Under the pieces are notes generated by a model. That model did not search any database. It was not told the origin of the DNA and worked only from the letters and a program-made list of their open reading frames with translations. The position numbers and the translations under genes are program-made. DNA of 64,000 nucleotides from Elizabethkingia meningoseptica_A (GTDB lineage Bacteria; Bacteroidota; Bacteroidia; Flavobacteriales; Weeksellaceae), in contig NZ_JBJDLK010000001.1 in assembly GCF_045762675.1 (NCBI RefSeq), positions 744,001-808,000 on the forward strand, given 5' to 3'. Below, in pieces: positions 49,488 to 58,134 of this stretch (within the stretch, counting starts at the first letter, position 1; each line of letters opens with the position of its first letter).

Positions 49488-52343
49488 ATGAAACTGAAAA
49501 TCATTCTTTCATCAGTGCTGATGGGAGGGGCTGTCTGTGCTTTCGGGCAAAAGAAACCCCTGGACCATTCTGTATATGATGCATGGCAGTCGGTGGGAAG
49601 CCGGCAGATTTCTAATGACGGAAAGTGGATTGGTTATAATGTCGATCCGCAGGAAGGAGATACAAGATTATATCTTACCTCTCCAAAATCCAGTCATAAC
49701 CTTCAATTCTCAAGGGGTACCAGGCTTACCTTTACCAGCGATTCCAAATTCGCATTATTCTCCATTAAGCCATTCTTCAAGGACATAAAAGCCGTAAAAG
49801 ACAAAAAGCTTAAAAAGGATAAACTTACTAAAGATACTTTAGGAGTGGTAAACCTTATGACACAGAAGATAGAGAAGATTCCTAATGTACAATCTTTTAA
49901 ATCTCCTGAAAAAGGAGGTCCATGGATGGCTTATCTTTTAGAAAATATGAAAGATAAAACCGTTGCTCCTGATGCTAAAGATGATGAGGAAGGAAAAGGG
50001 GATGAAGATAAAAATGCAAAACCTTCAGATCTTATTCTTGTAAATCTTCTTACCGGTAAAAAGACCACTTATGAGAATGTTATCCGTTATCAGTTTAGTG
50101 AAAACGGAAAACAGTTAATTTTTGTTACCCAGAAACCGGAAGATAAAAAAGAAAAGAAAGACGAGAAAAAAGACAAATCCAAACCTGTAAAATATGCATT
50201 ACAAACGGTTAACTGGGTTGATGTAGAGAAAGGAACCCTTAATAAAATTGCTGAAGCAGAAGGAGAGTTTTCTCAGCTGACTTTTGACAAACAGGGAAGT
50301 CATCTGGCTTTTGTGGGGACTTCATCTGCAAAAAATGATTTGATAAAGGACTACCAGTTATATTATTTTTCTCAAAGTGCAAAAAATACAGTACTTAATA
50401 ACCAACATGCCGGACTCCCTAAAGGCTGGGTAATCTCTGAAAACAGAGCACCTGTGTTCAGTAGAAACGGGAAACAGCTTTATTTTGGTATTGCACCTAA
50501 ACCTGTTGCAAAAGACACCACTTTAATTGCCAATGATCATGCTGTAGTAGATGTATGGAATTATAAAGATGATTATTTACAGACCGTTCAGCTTAAAAAC
50601 CTGGGAGGTGATCTTAAGAAATCTTACGGAGCCGTATTGCAGATTGAAAAGCCGGATGTATTCAACGTATTAGGCGGTGAAGCAGCAGATACAATACGTT
50701 TGGTTAACGAGGGTAATGCTCCATACGTATTGGCTTCTTATAATAAAGATTCCAGAATTCAGACACAGTGGGACAGTTCCGACAGAAAGAATTACTATCT
50801 GATTAATAATATCACAGGAAGCAGAACGGAAATTGTAAAAGATCTGAATGGTAATGCAGTAGCATCACCTCTGGGAAAATACGTTGTTTATTTTGACCGT
50901 GAAAACGGAAACTGGTATAGCTATAATGTGAGTACAAAAACGACAATTCAGCTTAACAAAAATATAAACGTTAAGTTTACCGATGAAGAATTCGATATGC
51001 CGGATAAACCGGTTTCATACGGGTTGGCTTCTTGGACGGATAACGATGAATCGGTAATCATAAAAGACCGTTATGATTTATGGGAATTCTTCCTGGATGG
51101 TAAAAAAGCGGCAAGAAATATCACCAACGGTTATGGAAGAACACACAAGATTTCTTTCAATACCTATTATCTGGATAAAGATATCAGGAGCCTGAACAGA
51201 AAGCAGAAAATGTATATTTCCGCTTTTAATAACGATACCAAAGAAGACGGAATTTATGAAACATCTGTTACTTCCGGAAAAGATCCAAAGCAGGTATATA
51301 TGGGCAATGTATGGGGATTCCGTACACTTGTAAAAGCTAAGAATGCCAATGAGTATATTTTTACTAAAGAATCTTACATTAATTCACCGAACTTATTTGC
51401 AACATCTGATTTTAAAGATCAGCTGCAACTGTCAAATATAAACCCTCAACAGGCACAGTATAACTGGGGAACAGATGAATTGGTACAATGGACAACACCA
51501 AAAGGTTATCAGTCTACCGGTGTTTTATATAAGCCGGAAAATTTCGATCCGAATAAGAAATATCCAATGATCGTTTATTTCTACGAAAAACTGTCTGATA
51601 ATCTTAACCGATATGTAGCACCGGCACCAACGCCATCCCGTTTGAATATCTCTTACTTTGTAAGTAATGGTTATCTGGTTTTCACACCGGATATCTCCTA
51701 TAATGAAAATGGACATCCGGGAAGATATGCAATAGAATATATTAATTCCGGAGTAGAGCATTTGAAGAAAAATCCATGGGTTGATGGTCAGCATATCGGA
51801 ATTCAGGGACAGAGCTGGGGTGGTTATCAGGTCGCTTATCTGATTACACAAACCAATATGTATGCTGCTGCATGGGCAGGTGCTCCTGTAGCTAACATGA
51901 CTTCTGCTTATGGTGGTATCCGCTGGGGATCGGGAATGAACAGACAATTCCAGTACGAAAAAACACAGAGCAGAATAGGGAAGACCCTGTGGGAAGCAAG
52001 AGATTTATATATTGAAAATTCTCCTTTATTCTATTTTGATAAAGTAAGTACGCCTGTTGTAATTATGCATAACGATAAGGACGGTGCGGTTCCATGGTAT
52101 CAGGGAATTGAAATGTTCACCGGGTTAAGAAGACTTGGGAAACCGGTATGGATGCTTAATTACAATGGCGATGATCATAACCTGGTTAAACGTCAGAACA
52201 GAAAAGATATTCAGATTCGTGAGCAGCAGTTCTTCGATTATTATCTGAAGGGTGCAAAAGCTCCGGTTTGGATGACAAAAGGTGTTCCTGCAACAATGAA
52301 AGGTAAAGATTGGGGATTTGATCTTACAGATGAAAAACCTTAG
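49488..52343 (+). CDS. Secreted S9-family prolyl oligopeptidase-type peptidase
   Basis: This 951-aa peptidase has a signal peptide (ending near VCAFGQ), an N-terminal beta-propeller with a Lys/Asp/Glu-rich insertion (about 160-235) and a C-terminal alpha/beta-hydrolase domain. The triad is Ser776 in GQSWGGYQ, Asp865 in HNDKDGAVPW and His897 in DDHNL. The family releases dipeptides or short peptides in the periplasm. Its propeller is long compared with classic S9 enzymes, typical for Bacteroidetes S9 peptidases. A terminator and palindromic array B follow. Confidence 0.92.
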   Translation: MKLKIILSSVLMGGAVCAFGQKKPLDHSVYDAWQSVGSRQISNDGKWIGYNVDPQEGDTRLYLTSPKSSHNLQFSRGTRLTFTSDSKFALFSIKPFFKDIKAVKDKKLKKDKLTKDTLGVVNLMTQKIEKIPNVQSFKSPEKGGPWMAYLLENMKDKTVAPDAKDDEEGKGDEDKNAKPSDLILVNLLTGKKTTYENVIRYQFSENGKQLIFVTQKPEDKKEKKDEKKDKSKPVKYALQTVNWVDVEKGTLNKIAEAEGEFSQLTFDKQGSHLAFVGTSSAKNDLIKDYQLYYFSQSAKNTVLNNQHAGLPKGWVISENRAPVFSRNGKQLYFGIAPKPVAKDTTLIANDHAVVDVWNYKDDYLQTVQLKNLGGDLKKSYGAVLQIEKPDVFNVLGGEAADTIRLVNEGNAPYVLASYNKDSRIQTQWDSSDRKNYYLINNITGSRTEIVKDLNGNAVASPLGKYVVYFDRENGNWYSYNVSTKTTIQLNKNINVKFTDEEFDMPDKPVSYGLASWTDNDESVIIKDRYDLWEFFLDGKKAARNITNGYGRTHKISFNTYYLDKDIRSLNRKQKMYISAFNNDTKEDGIYETSVTSGKDPKQVYMGNVWGFRTLVKAKNANEYIFTKESYINSPNLFATSDFKDQLQLSNINPQQAQYNWGTDELVQWTTPKGYQSTGVLYKPENFDPNKKYPMIVYFYEKLSDNLNRYVAPAPTPSRLNISYFVSNGYLVFTPDISYNENGHPGRYAIEYINSGVEHLKKNPWVDGQHIGIQGQSWGGYQVAYLITQTNMYAAAWAGAPVANMTSAYGGIRWGSGMNRQFQYEKTQSRIGKTLWEARDLYIENSPLFYFDKVSTPVVIMHNDKDGAVPWYQGIEMFTGLRRLGKPVWMLNYNGDDHNLVKRQNRKDIQIREQQFFDYYLKGAKAPVWMTKGVPATMKGKDWGFDLTDEKP

Positions 52344-52368
52344 TCTAAATAAAGAATATTGTTAAACA

Positions 52369-52399
52369 AAAGCTCCGAAATTTCGGAGCTTTATTTTTT
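52369..52399 (+). terminator. Terminator after the S9 peptidase gene
   Basis: A perfect 12-bp stem AAAGCTCCGAAA / TTTCGGAGCTTT with no loop spacer, followed by a T-rich tail. Confidence 0.85.
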
Positions 52400-52403
52400 A
52401 TTA

Positions 52404-52823
52404 AAAAGCTCCGTTAGGAACTTTATCTCATGTAAATGATAATATAGAATAGGCGCAGTGCGCTCCGGAGGAATGCTATCTCAGTACTGTTATAAAAGCT
52501 CATAAACGTAGCAGGTTTCAAAAACCTGTTACGTTTTATAAATTTAAGCTTCTTGTGCTTTTACGGATCCATTCCATTCCTGGAAAGTAATACAGAATCT
52601 GTTACAGATCTCTGATGAAGAAACACGAGTTCTTTCTACTATTCTTCTGCTTCAGTAATATTCCTCCGGAATACAAATGTTCAGATTTGTTTATTTTTAC
52701 ACAGATCAGGCCCCGGAGGAACCTCACCTAAACGTTCTGATTTTTAATACCAAGAAGTTCCGGAAGGAACTTTACCTTAATAGTTATAATAGGAGAATAT
52801 TCAGAGCGTTCCGGAGGAACGCT
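52404..52823. repeat. Palindromic repeat array B
   Basis: Related short hairpins recur: AAAGCTCC-GTTA-GGAACTTT at 52405-52423, CTCCGGAGGAATGC near 52463-52476, ATTCC-TCC-GGAAT near 52660-52672, GGCCCCGGAGGAACC near 52709-52723, AAGTTCC-GGA-AGGAACTT near 52755-52772, and AGCGTTCC-GGA-GGAACGCT at 52805-52823. Most are followed by TATCTT/TACCTTA-like tails. The last four are spaced 47-51 bp apart. A family II hairpin lies at 52505-52535. Apart from these repeats I see no gene between 52344 and the tRNA. Confidence 0.7.
52505..52535. repeat. Family II inverted repeat (copy 3)
   Basis: AACGTAGCAGGTTT (52505-52518) and AAACCTGTTACGTT (52522-52535) form a 14-bp stem with one mismatch around a 3-nt loop. 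Confidence 0.6.
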
Positions 52824-52849
52824 ATCCTGGTAAGATATTATACAATAAA

Positions 52850-52878
52850 AAAAGAGTGTTCAATTTGAACACTCTTTT
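52850..52878 (-). terminator. Terminator of the initiator tRNA gene
   Basis: A perfect stem AAAAGAGTGTTCAA / TTGAACACTCTTTT. On the minus strand it is followed by a run of T, 8 bp after the tRNA end. Confidence 0.75.
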
Positions 52879-52885
52879 GATTTAG

Positions 52886-52958
<73 letters not shown>

Positions 52959-53015
52959 ATATTGTACTGCAAATATACAACGGTTTTTTAGATAATACAA
53001 GTATTAATGGATGTT

Positions 53016-53483
53016 TTATAAAAAAGCTTTCATTTCATCCTCAATACCAGTACGTAACGCCATTAATTTTTTTGCATAATCTTCCAATTGCAAATCGTGC
53101 TCGGTCTCAGGCTTCCATTGTGGTACCTTTATTTTATTGCCATTTTCGTCTACAGCAACAAAAACAATGATACAATGGGTTTTCTTTTCATACTTTTTAG
53201 AGGTAACAGCTTTGGAAAAAACATCGATCATAATATGCATACTCGAAGAACCTGTATAAATAACCTTAGCATTAATCTTGATAAGCTCACCAATCTTAAT
53301 AGGCTTTAAAAAACGGATTCCGCCCACATAAACGGTTACAGCGTAACTGCCACACCAGTTACTGGCGCAGGCGTAGCCAACCTGATCAATCCATTTCATG
53401 ACACTTCCACCGTGTACCTTGCCTCCGAAATTAATATCTGTTGGTTCTGAAATAAACTGAAAAGTTGTTGGTGTATTTTGCAT
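53016..53483 (-). CDS. Acyl-CoA thioesterase (hotdog fold)
   Basis: This 155-aa YciA/BACH-like protein hydrolyses acyl-CoA. Family marks are GKVHGGSVMKWIDQVGYACA, the conserved Asp region in DQ, YVGGIRFLKPIKIGELI and HIMIDVFSK. It acts in the cytoplasm; the chain-length preference is unknown. It stands alone between the tRNA and a divergent S41 peptidase gene. Confidence 0.9.
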   Translation of the reverse strand: MQNTPTTFQFISEPTDINFGGKVHGGSVMKWIDQVGYACASNWCGSYAVTVYVGGIRFLKPIKIGELIKINAKVIYTGSSSMHIMIDVFSKAVTSKKYEKKTHCIIVFVAVDENGNKIKVPQWKPETEHDLQLEDYAKKLMALRTGIEDEMKAFL

Positions 53484-53616
53484 GTTTTAAGAAATTTATT
53501 AAGTAATAAAAATAGGTATATTTACATTGATTTGAGTATATTGATGATAGAAAGTTAAAATGCATTCAATTAATATTAAAATAAATCCGAATACACCAAA
53601 TAAAAACTAAATACAT

Positions 53617-54618
53617 ATGAAATGTATATTCTTTACGATCATTGGAATCCTTTATGCTGATATAGCTTTCTCTCAGAGTAAAAATAATGAACCGGTTAAT
53701 AAAACTGAAATAGTTGCTGATAAACCTGCAGAACCTTTGATAAAGGAGATAAGAGATATTGTTAAACAAAATTCTCTTTTTAGAGATAAGCTAAACTGGA
53801 ACACTATTGATGAAAATATCAAAAGGCTTTCGGTTGGAATGAAAACAACAAACGATACAAAACCGGTAATAGATTATATAATATCTGAGCTTAGAAAAGT
53901 AGGAGATAAACATTCATTTTTTATGTCCGTAGCTGCCACAACAAATTATTCCAGCCCAACAAAAAAATTAGAAGAAGCAACCAGCAAATTATTGCCAGGT
54001 GATATCGGGTATATTAATGTTCCGAAATTTGGTTCTGTAAATGATTCTGCGTCGACTATTTATGCGCAGAATATTCAGAATCTGATCAAAGATCTGGATA
54101 CTAAAAATGATATAAAAGGCTGGATTATTGACTTAAGAAAAAATACAGGGGGTAATATGTTTCCAATGATTACAGGATTGGGACCGCTTTTAGATAAAGG
54201 AACACTTGGCTATTTTGTTCGGAATAATTACAAGCATCCATGGAAGCTTATGGAAAAAGGAGAAAAGATGTGGTGTAATAAAACATATGTTTTTAGTGCA
54301 TACAGACTAAAGAAAAGACCTGGGAGAATTGCTTTGCTTATAAGCGAAGGGACAGCAAGTAGTGGAGAGTTTACCGCTGTATCTTTTATTGGTCAGGCTA
54401 ATACGAGATTATTTGGACAGCCTACAGGAGGGTATACTACAGTAAACACATCTTATACATTATCCGATGGTTCATCTTTGATGTTGTCCACTGGTAATGC
54501 TGCTGATCGTGATAAAAAAGATCATATAGGTGCTATTAATCCGGATGTATTAGTCAAGCAGTCAACAAATAAAGATGCAGATATTGAAGTTGCTTCTGAT
54601 TGGATATTGAAAAGTTAA
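53617..54618 (+). CDS. S41-family (tail-specific) peptidase, exported
   Basis: This 333-aa protein has a signal peptide (about 1-20, ending AFSQS). The S41 core includes LLPGDIGYINVPKFGS, the WIIDLRKNTGGNM segment and the active-site region LISEGTASSGEFTA, whose Ser is the expected nucleophile, then FGQPTGGYTT. No PDZ domain is visible, so it is a short form like DUF3847-type or Bacteroidetes S41 enzymes. It shows atypically high Lys/Asn content. Confidence 0.85.
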   Translation: MKCIFFTIIGILYADIAFSQSKNNEPVNKTEIVADKPAEPLIKEIRDIVKQNSLFRDKLNWNTIDENIKRLSVGMKTTNDTKPVIDYIISELRKVGDKHSFFMSVAATTNYSSPTKKLEEATSKLLPGDIGYINVPKFGSVNDSASTIYAQNIQNLIKDLDTKNDIKGWIIDLRKNTGGNMFPMITGLGPLLDKGTLGYFVRNNYKHPWKLMEKGEKMWCNKTYVFSAYRLKKRPGRIALLISEGTASSGEFTAVSFIGQANTRLFGQPTGGYTTVNTSYTLSDGSSLMLSTGNAADRDKKDHIGAINPDVLVKQSTNKDADIEVASDWILKS

Positions 54619-54693
54619 TCGTTATTTGGGCAGCTGAATTTTCATTTTTCTTTTAAAGATGGTACTTTTGAATATTATATAAGAAATATACAA

Positions 54694-55047
54694 ATGGAAA
54701 AAGTCTTTTATCTGAAAACATGTGGTACATGTAAGAAAATTATGGCGGAGTTCGATCTGGAAGGATGGGAACTTAGGGAAATTAAAGCAAATCCGGTAAA
54801 TGAAGCTGAGCTTGCTGAAATGTATAAACTCACCCATTCATATGAGGCCTTGTTTAGTAAAAAATCAACACAGATTAAAGCCAGAGAGATTGATGTGAAA
54901 AGTCTGAAAGAAGAAGATTTTAAAGCTTTAATTCTGGATCATTACAGCTTTCTGAAAAGGCCCGTTTTTATAACCGATAAAGACATTTTTGCAGGAAGTG
55001 ATAAAACGAACCTGGAAGCCTTAAGAAGCTTTATGGATAATAAATAA
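54694..55047 (+). CDS. ArsC/Spx-family thioredoxin-fold protein
   Basis: This 117-aa protein has the N-terminal YLKTCGTCKK CxxC site, then EIKANPVNEAELAEM and RPVFITDKDIFAGSDKTN, which match the ArsC/YffB group. A true arsenate reductase needs a single Cys with Arg residues, so the function here may be general thiol redox. It ends at a strong bidirectional terminator shared with gcvT. Confidence 0.82.
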   Translation: MEKVFYLKTCGTCKKIMAEFDLEGWELREIKANPVNEAELAEMYKLTHSYEALFSKKSTQIKAREIDVKSLKEEDFKALILDHYSFLKRPVFITDKDIFAGSDKTNLEALRSFMDNK

Positions 55048-55078
55048 TAAAAGACCGCCAAAGCGGTCTTTTATTATT
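55043..55078. terminator. Bidirectional terminator between the ArsC-like gene and gcvT
   Basis: A perfect 16-bp stem AATAATAAAAGACCGC / GCGGTCTTTTATTATT with a CAAA loop; it has T-runs in both directions. The ArsC-like TAA lies inside its 5' arm. Confidence 0.88.
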
Positions 55079-55097
55079 TTATAAGTTTATCCTATTC

Positions 55098-56174
55098 TTA
55101 TACAAAAGGTAATTTTACCACTTTCGCAGGAATATCCTTGTTACGGATTCTGATAAAAATATCTGAACCTACTTTAAAGTATGGTTTTGCTACATAAGCT
55201 AATCCAACCCCGATTTTCTTCATTGGAGACATGGTGCCGGAAGTAACTTTACCAATTATATTTCCTTCAGCATCCACTACTTCATAATCATGCCTTGGAA
55301 TTGCTTTTTCCTGCATTTCAAAGCCTACCAGTTTTCTGCTAACCCCATCTTCTTTCTGTTTTGCAAAGATTTCTTTAGAAACAAAATCTTTATCAAATTT
55401 TGTAATCCATCCAAGTCCTGCTTCAATAGGAGAGGTTGTATCATCGATGTCGTTACCGTACAGGCAGAATCCTTTTTCAAGTCTTAAAGTATCTCTCGCA
55501 GCAAGTCCGCAAGGAATCATTCCGAATTCCTCTCCGGCTTCCGTAAGAGCATCCCATAATTGTACAGCGTTTTCGTTGTTGAAATAAATTTCAAAACCTC
55601 CTGCACCTGTATATCCGGTGTTGGAAATAATAACCTGATCAACACCTGCTACACTGCCAATTGTAAAATTGTAGTAAGGAATTTCTGAAAGCTGAACATC
55701 AGTTAGCTTTTGAAGTATTTTTCCTGCTTCAGGTCCCTGAATCGCAATTAGAGACATCTCGTCTGAAGCATTCGTCATTTTAGCACCGAAGCTGTTGTAT
55801 TGTATAATGTGATCCCAGTCTTTATCGATATTGGAAGCATTTACAACAACAAAATATTTCTCATCAGCAATTTTGTAAACAATAAGATCGTCTACGATAC
55901 CGCCTTTTTCGTTTGGCAGACAAGAATACTGAGCTTTTCCGTTTTCCAATGCATCTACATTATTAGTGGTAACTTTTTGAAGAAGTTCCTTACTTCCCGG
56001 TCCTTCAATAAAAAATTGTCCCATGTGGCTTACATCAAACATTCCGGCTTTTTCACGTACCGCAAAATGTTCTTCAGTAACTCCCGAGTACTGCACAGGC
56101 ATTTCGAAGCCAGCAAAAGGAACAATTTTGGCACCAAGAGAAACATGCTTGTCAAAAAGTGCTGTTTTTTTCAT
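55098..56174 (-). CDS. gcvT: Glycine cleavage system aminomethyltransferase (T protein)
   Basis: This 358-aa enzyme takes the aminomethyl group from the H protein to tetrahydrofolate. Family marks are FAGFEMPVQYSGVTEEH, GMFDVSHMGQF, QGPEAGKIL, NTGYTGAGGFEI and GLAARDTLRLEKG. It is a single gene; the P and H proteins are not in the window, so the operon is split as usual in this group. The start at 56174 gives MKKTALFDKHVSLG. Confidence 0.95.
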   Translation of the reverse strand: MKKTALFDKHVSLGAKIVPFAGFEMPVQYSGVTEEHFAVREKAGMFDVSHMGQFFIEGPGSKELLQKVTTNNVDALENGKAQYSCLPNEKGGIVDDLIVYKIADEKYFVVVNASNIDKDWDHIIQYNSFGAKMTNASDEMSLIAIQGPEAGKILQKLTDVQLSEIPYYNFTIGSVAGVDQVIISNTGYTGAGGFEIYFNNENAVQLWDALTEAGEEFGMIPCGLAARDTLRLEKGFCLYGNDIDDTTSPIEAGLGWITKFDKDFVSKEIFAKQKEDGVSRKLVGFEMQEKAIPRHDYEVVDAEGNIIGKVTSGTMSPMKKIGVGLAYVAKPYFKVGSDIFIRIRNKDIPAKVVKLPFV

Positions 56175-56291
56175 TTCTAAATATTATTTCGATTTATATT
56201 ATTAAATAGTTTGCAGTTGAGAGTTAACAGTTATTTTAAAATACACATTGACTCATTGTTAAACTGCTGTCTTATTGCATTGCTACATGAA

Positions 56292-56801
56292 TTAAAGTCT
56301 GTCCCTGTATTCTTTCAGAATGATCTTAAACCATTCGGTGAACATTTCCGGCTGTTGAGTAACTTCATGATCGAGTTCTTCAAGGGTAACAAAGCGTACT
56401 GCAGAAACCTCATCAGGGTTTAATTGGAAATCACCATTATAGTTTCCAATAAAAACGTGGTCCAGTTCATGCTCCCAAAGCCCTTGTCCGACATCTGCTT
56501 TATAAATAAAATGGAATTTCTCTTCCAGCTGGCAGTTAATGCCTAATTCTTCGTTGACTCTTCTTATAGCTGCATCCAGGTAAGTCTCATTTTCACGAGG
56601 GTGAGAGCAGCATGCATTGGTCCATTGATCCGGAGAATGATACTTGGTAGAACTTCTTTGCTGTAAAAGCATTTTTCCTTCATTATTAAATAGAAACACT
56701 GAAAAGGCCCGGTGTAAAAGCCCGTTTTTATGAGCCTGAATTTTTTCCATTAAACCCAATACTTCATCATTGGGTGTTACAAGTACAACTTTTTCTTCCA
56801 T
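56292..56801 (-). CDS. idi: Isopentenyl-diphosphate delta-isomerase (type I)
   Basis: This 169-aa Nudix-fold isomerase interconverts IPP and DMAPP. The catalytic Cys region is TNACCSHPRENE and the Nudix-like helix is AAIRRVNEELGI. The metal residues follow in HFIYKADVGQGLWEHELDHVF. The ATG at 56801 is chosen; a TTG four codons upstream overlaps a TATTTTTG promoter box (56818-56811 on this strand) and is unlikely. It completes an isoprenoid set with the mevalonate kinase at 21666. Confidence 0.93.
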   Translation of the reverse strand: MEEKVVLVTPNDEVLGLMEKIQAHKNGLLHRAFSVFLFNNEGKMLLQQRSSTKYHSPDQWTNACCSHPRENETYLDAAIRRVNEELGINCQLEEKFHFIYKADVGQGLWEHELDHVFIGNYNGDFQLNPDEVSAVRFVTLEELDHEVTQQPEMFTEWFKIILKEYRDRL

Positions 56802-56810
56802 TATTGAGAG

Positions 56811-56818
56811 CAAAAATA
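56811..56818 (-). promoter_or_regulatory. -7 box before idi
   Basis: TATTTTTG on the minus strand, ending 9 nt before the ATG at 56801; it supports that start over the upstream TTG. Confidence 0.45.
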
Positions 56819-56885
56819 GCTATAATCAATTGATTTTCCTAATCAAAATTATTGTTAAACTTATAATTCTTGGAGGTTTTTTTAA

Positions 56886-56893
56886 TAAATTTG
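56886..56893 (+). promoter_or_regulatory. -7 box before the RND efflux operon
   Basis: TAAATTTG matches TAnnTTTG, 22 nt before the adaptor ATG. Confidence 0.45.
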
Positions 56894-56915
56894 TTTGCTT
56901 GAAAACTAATATTTT

Positions 56916-58088
56916 ATGACGATAAAGAGAAATACGCTTATTGCAGCGTCAGGCCTTTTGGCATTAACACTGACTGTTTCCTGCGGTAAAGGCGATCCGA
57001 AATCATCAGCTGCTGCGCAGCAGCAACAAAAACCCCAACCTTTCCAATATATTACGGTAGAAGAGGGACCTGCAACAATCTATAAAGAGTTTCCTGCACG
57101 ATTACAAGGGAAGCAAAATATTGAGATACGTCCGAAAATTGATGGATTTATTGAAGATATATATATTGATGAAGGAGCTTATGTGAAGCAGGGACAACCA
57201 TTATTCAGAATTCGTAACCCTCAGTATGAGCAACAGGTAAGAGTTGCTGAAGCAGCGATAAAAAGCGCACAGGCAGATGTTGCTACGGCACAAATGCAGG
57301 TGACTAAAACAAAGCCTTTGGTAGATAAAGACATTATCTCCAAATATGAACTCCAGGCTGCCCAGTTAGCTTTACAGGCAAAACAGGCAAACCTTGCTCA
57401 GGCTCAGGCGAACCTTACCAATGCACAGGTGAATCAGGGTTACACGATGCTTACAAGCCCTGTAACAGGATATGTGGGCACATTGCCTTACCGTCAGGGA
57501 AGTTATGTAAACAGTTCTACACAACAGCCTCTGACTACTGTGTCAAATATCGGCAGTATTTATGCATACTTTTCTGCGAATGAAAAAGATGTCCTTGAAT
57601 TCCTGAAACATTCAACAGGAGCAACAGTTCCTGAAAAGCTTAAAAATGCGCCAAACGTTAATTTGGTTTTATCTGACGGAAGTGAATACAGTGAAAAAGG
57701 AAGGATTGAATCTATGAGCGGTCAGGTAGATCCTCAAACAGGTTCGTTTATGATGCGTGCAACTTTCCCTAATGACAACGGGCTTATCCGTAGCGGGTAT
57801 AGCGCAACACTTAAACTTCCTACTTATCTGGAAAAAGTGATTATCATTCCGCAGAAAGCGACCTACGAAATGCAGGGAAAAACTTTTGTGTATGTTGTAG
57901 GTAAAGATAACAAAGTAAAATCTGCCGAAATTAAGGTGGTTCGTCTTCCTGACGGTGTAAGTTATGGCGTAGAATCTGGACTTAAAGGCGGAGACAAAGT
58001 TGTAGTGGAAGGTGTTGGTATCCTGAAAGACGGAACCGAGATTGTTCCTAAGCAGACGAATCTTACTGCCGTTATCTCAAAAGCTTAA
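56916..58088 (+). CDS. RND efflux periplasmic adaptor (membrane fusion protein)
   Basis: This 390-aa AcrA-like lipoprotein has a signal peptide with lipobox VSC near residue 23. Beta-barrel and lipoyl-like segments include IRPKIDGFIEDIYIDEGAYVKQGQ and VTGYVGTLPYRQGSYVN. A long alpha-helical hairpin (about 105-175) lies between the lipoyl halves. It links the inner-membrane pump to the outer-membrane channel. The pump gene follows after 46 bp. No regulator gene is adjacent. Confidence 0.93.
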   Translation: MTIKRNTLIAASGLLALTLTVSCGKGDPKSSAAAQQQQKPQPFQYITVEEGPATIYKEFPARLQGKQNIEIRPKIDGFIEDIYIDEGAYVKQGQPLFRIRNPQYEQQVRVAEAAIKSAQADVATAQMQVTKTKPLVDKDIISKYELQAAQLALQAKQANLAQAQANLTNAQVNQGYTMLTSPVTGYVGTLPYRQGSYVNSSTQQPLTTVSNIGSIYAYFSANEKDVLEFLKHSTGATVPEKLKNAPNVNLVLSDGSEYSEKGRIESMSGQVDPQTGSFMMRATFPNDNGLIRSGYSATLKLPTYLEKVIIIPQKATYEMQGKTFVYVVGKDNKVKSAEIKVVRLPDGVSYGVESGLKGGDKVVVEGVGILKDGTEIVPKQTNLTAVISKA

Positions 58089-58134
58089 CTAAAATCAATA
58101 ACATAAGGGCGTATCCTTATCATATTCAACGATT

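Noticed and set aside
52404..52823. CRISPR array
   Set aside because: The repeats are short, diverged hairpins at uneven spacing with related rather than unique intervening sequence, and no cas gene is present.
52677..52868. 63-residue gene in repeat array B
   Set aside because: The frame consists of palindromic repeat units and has no protein-like composition.
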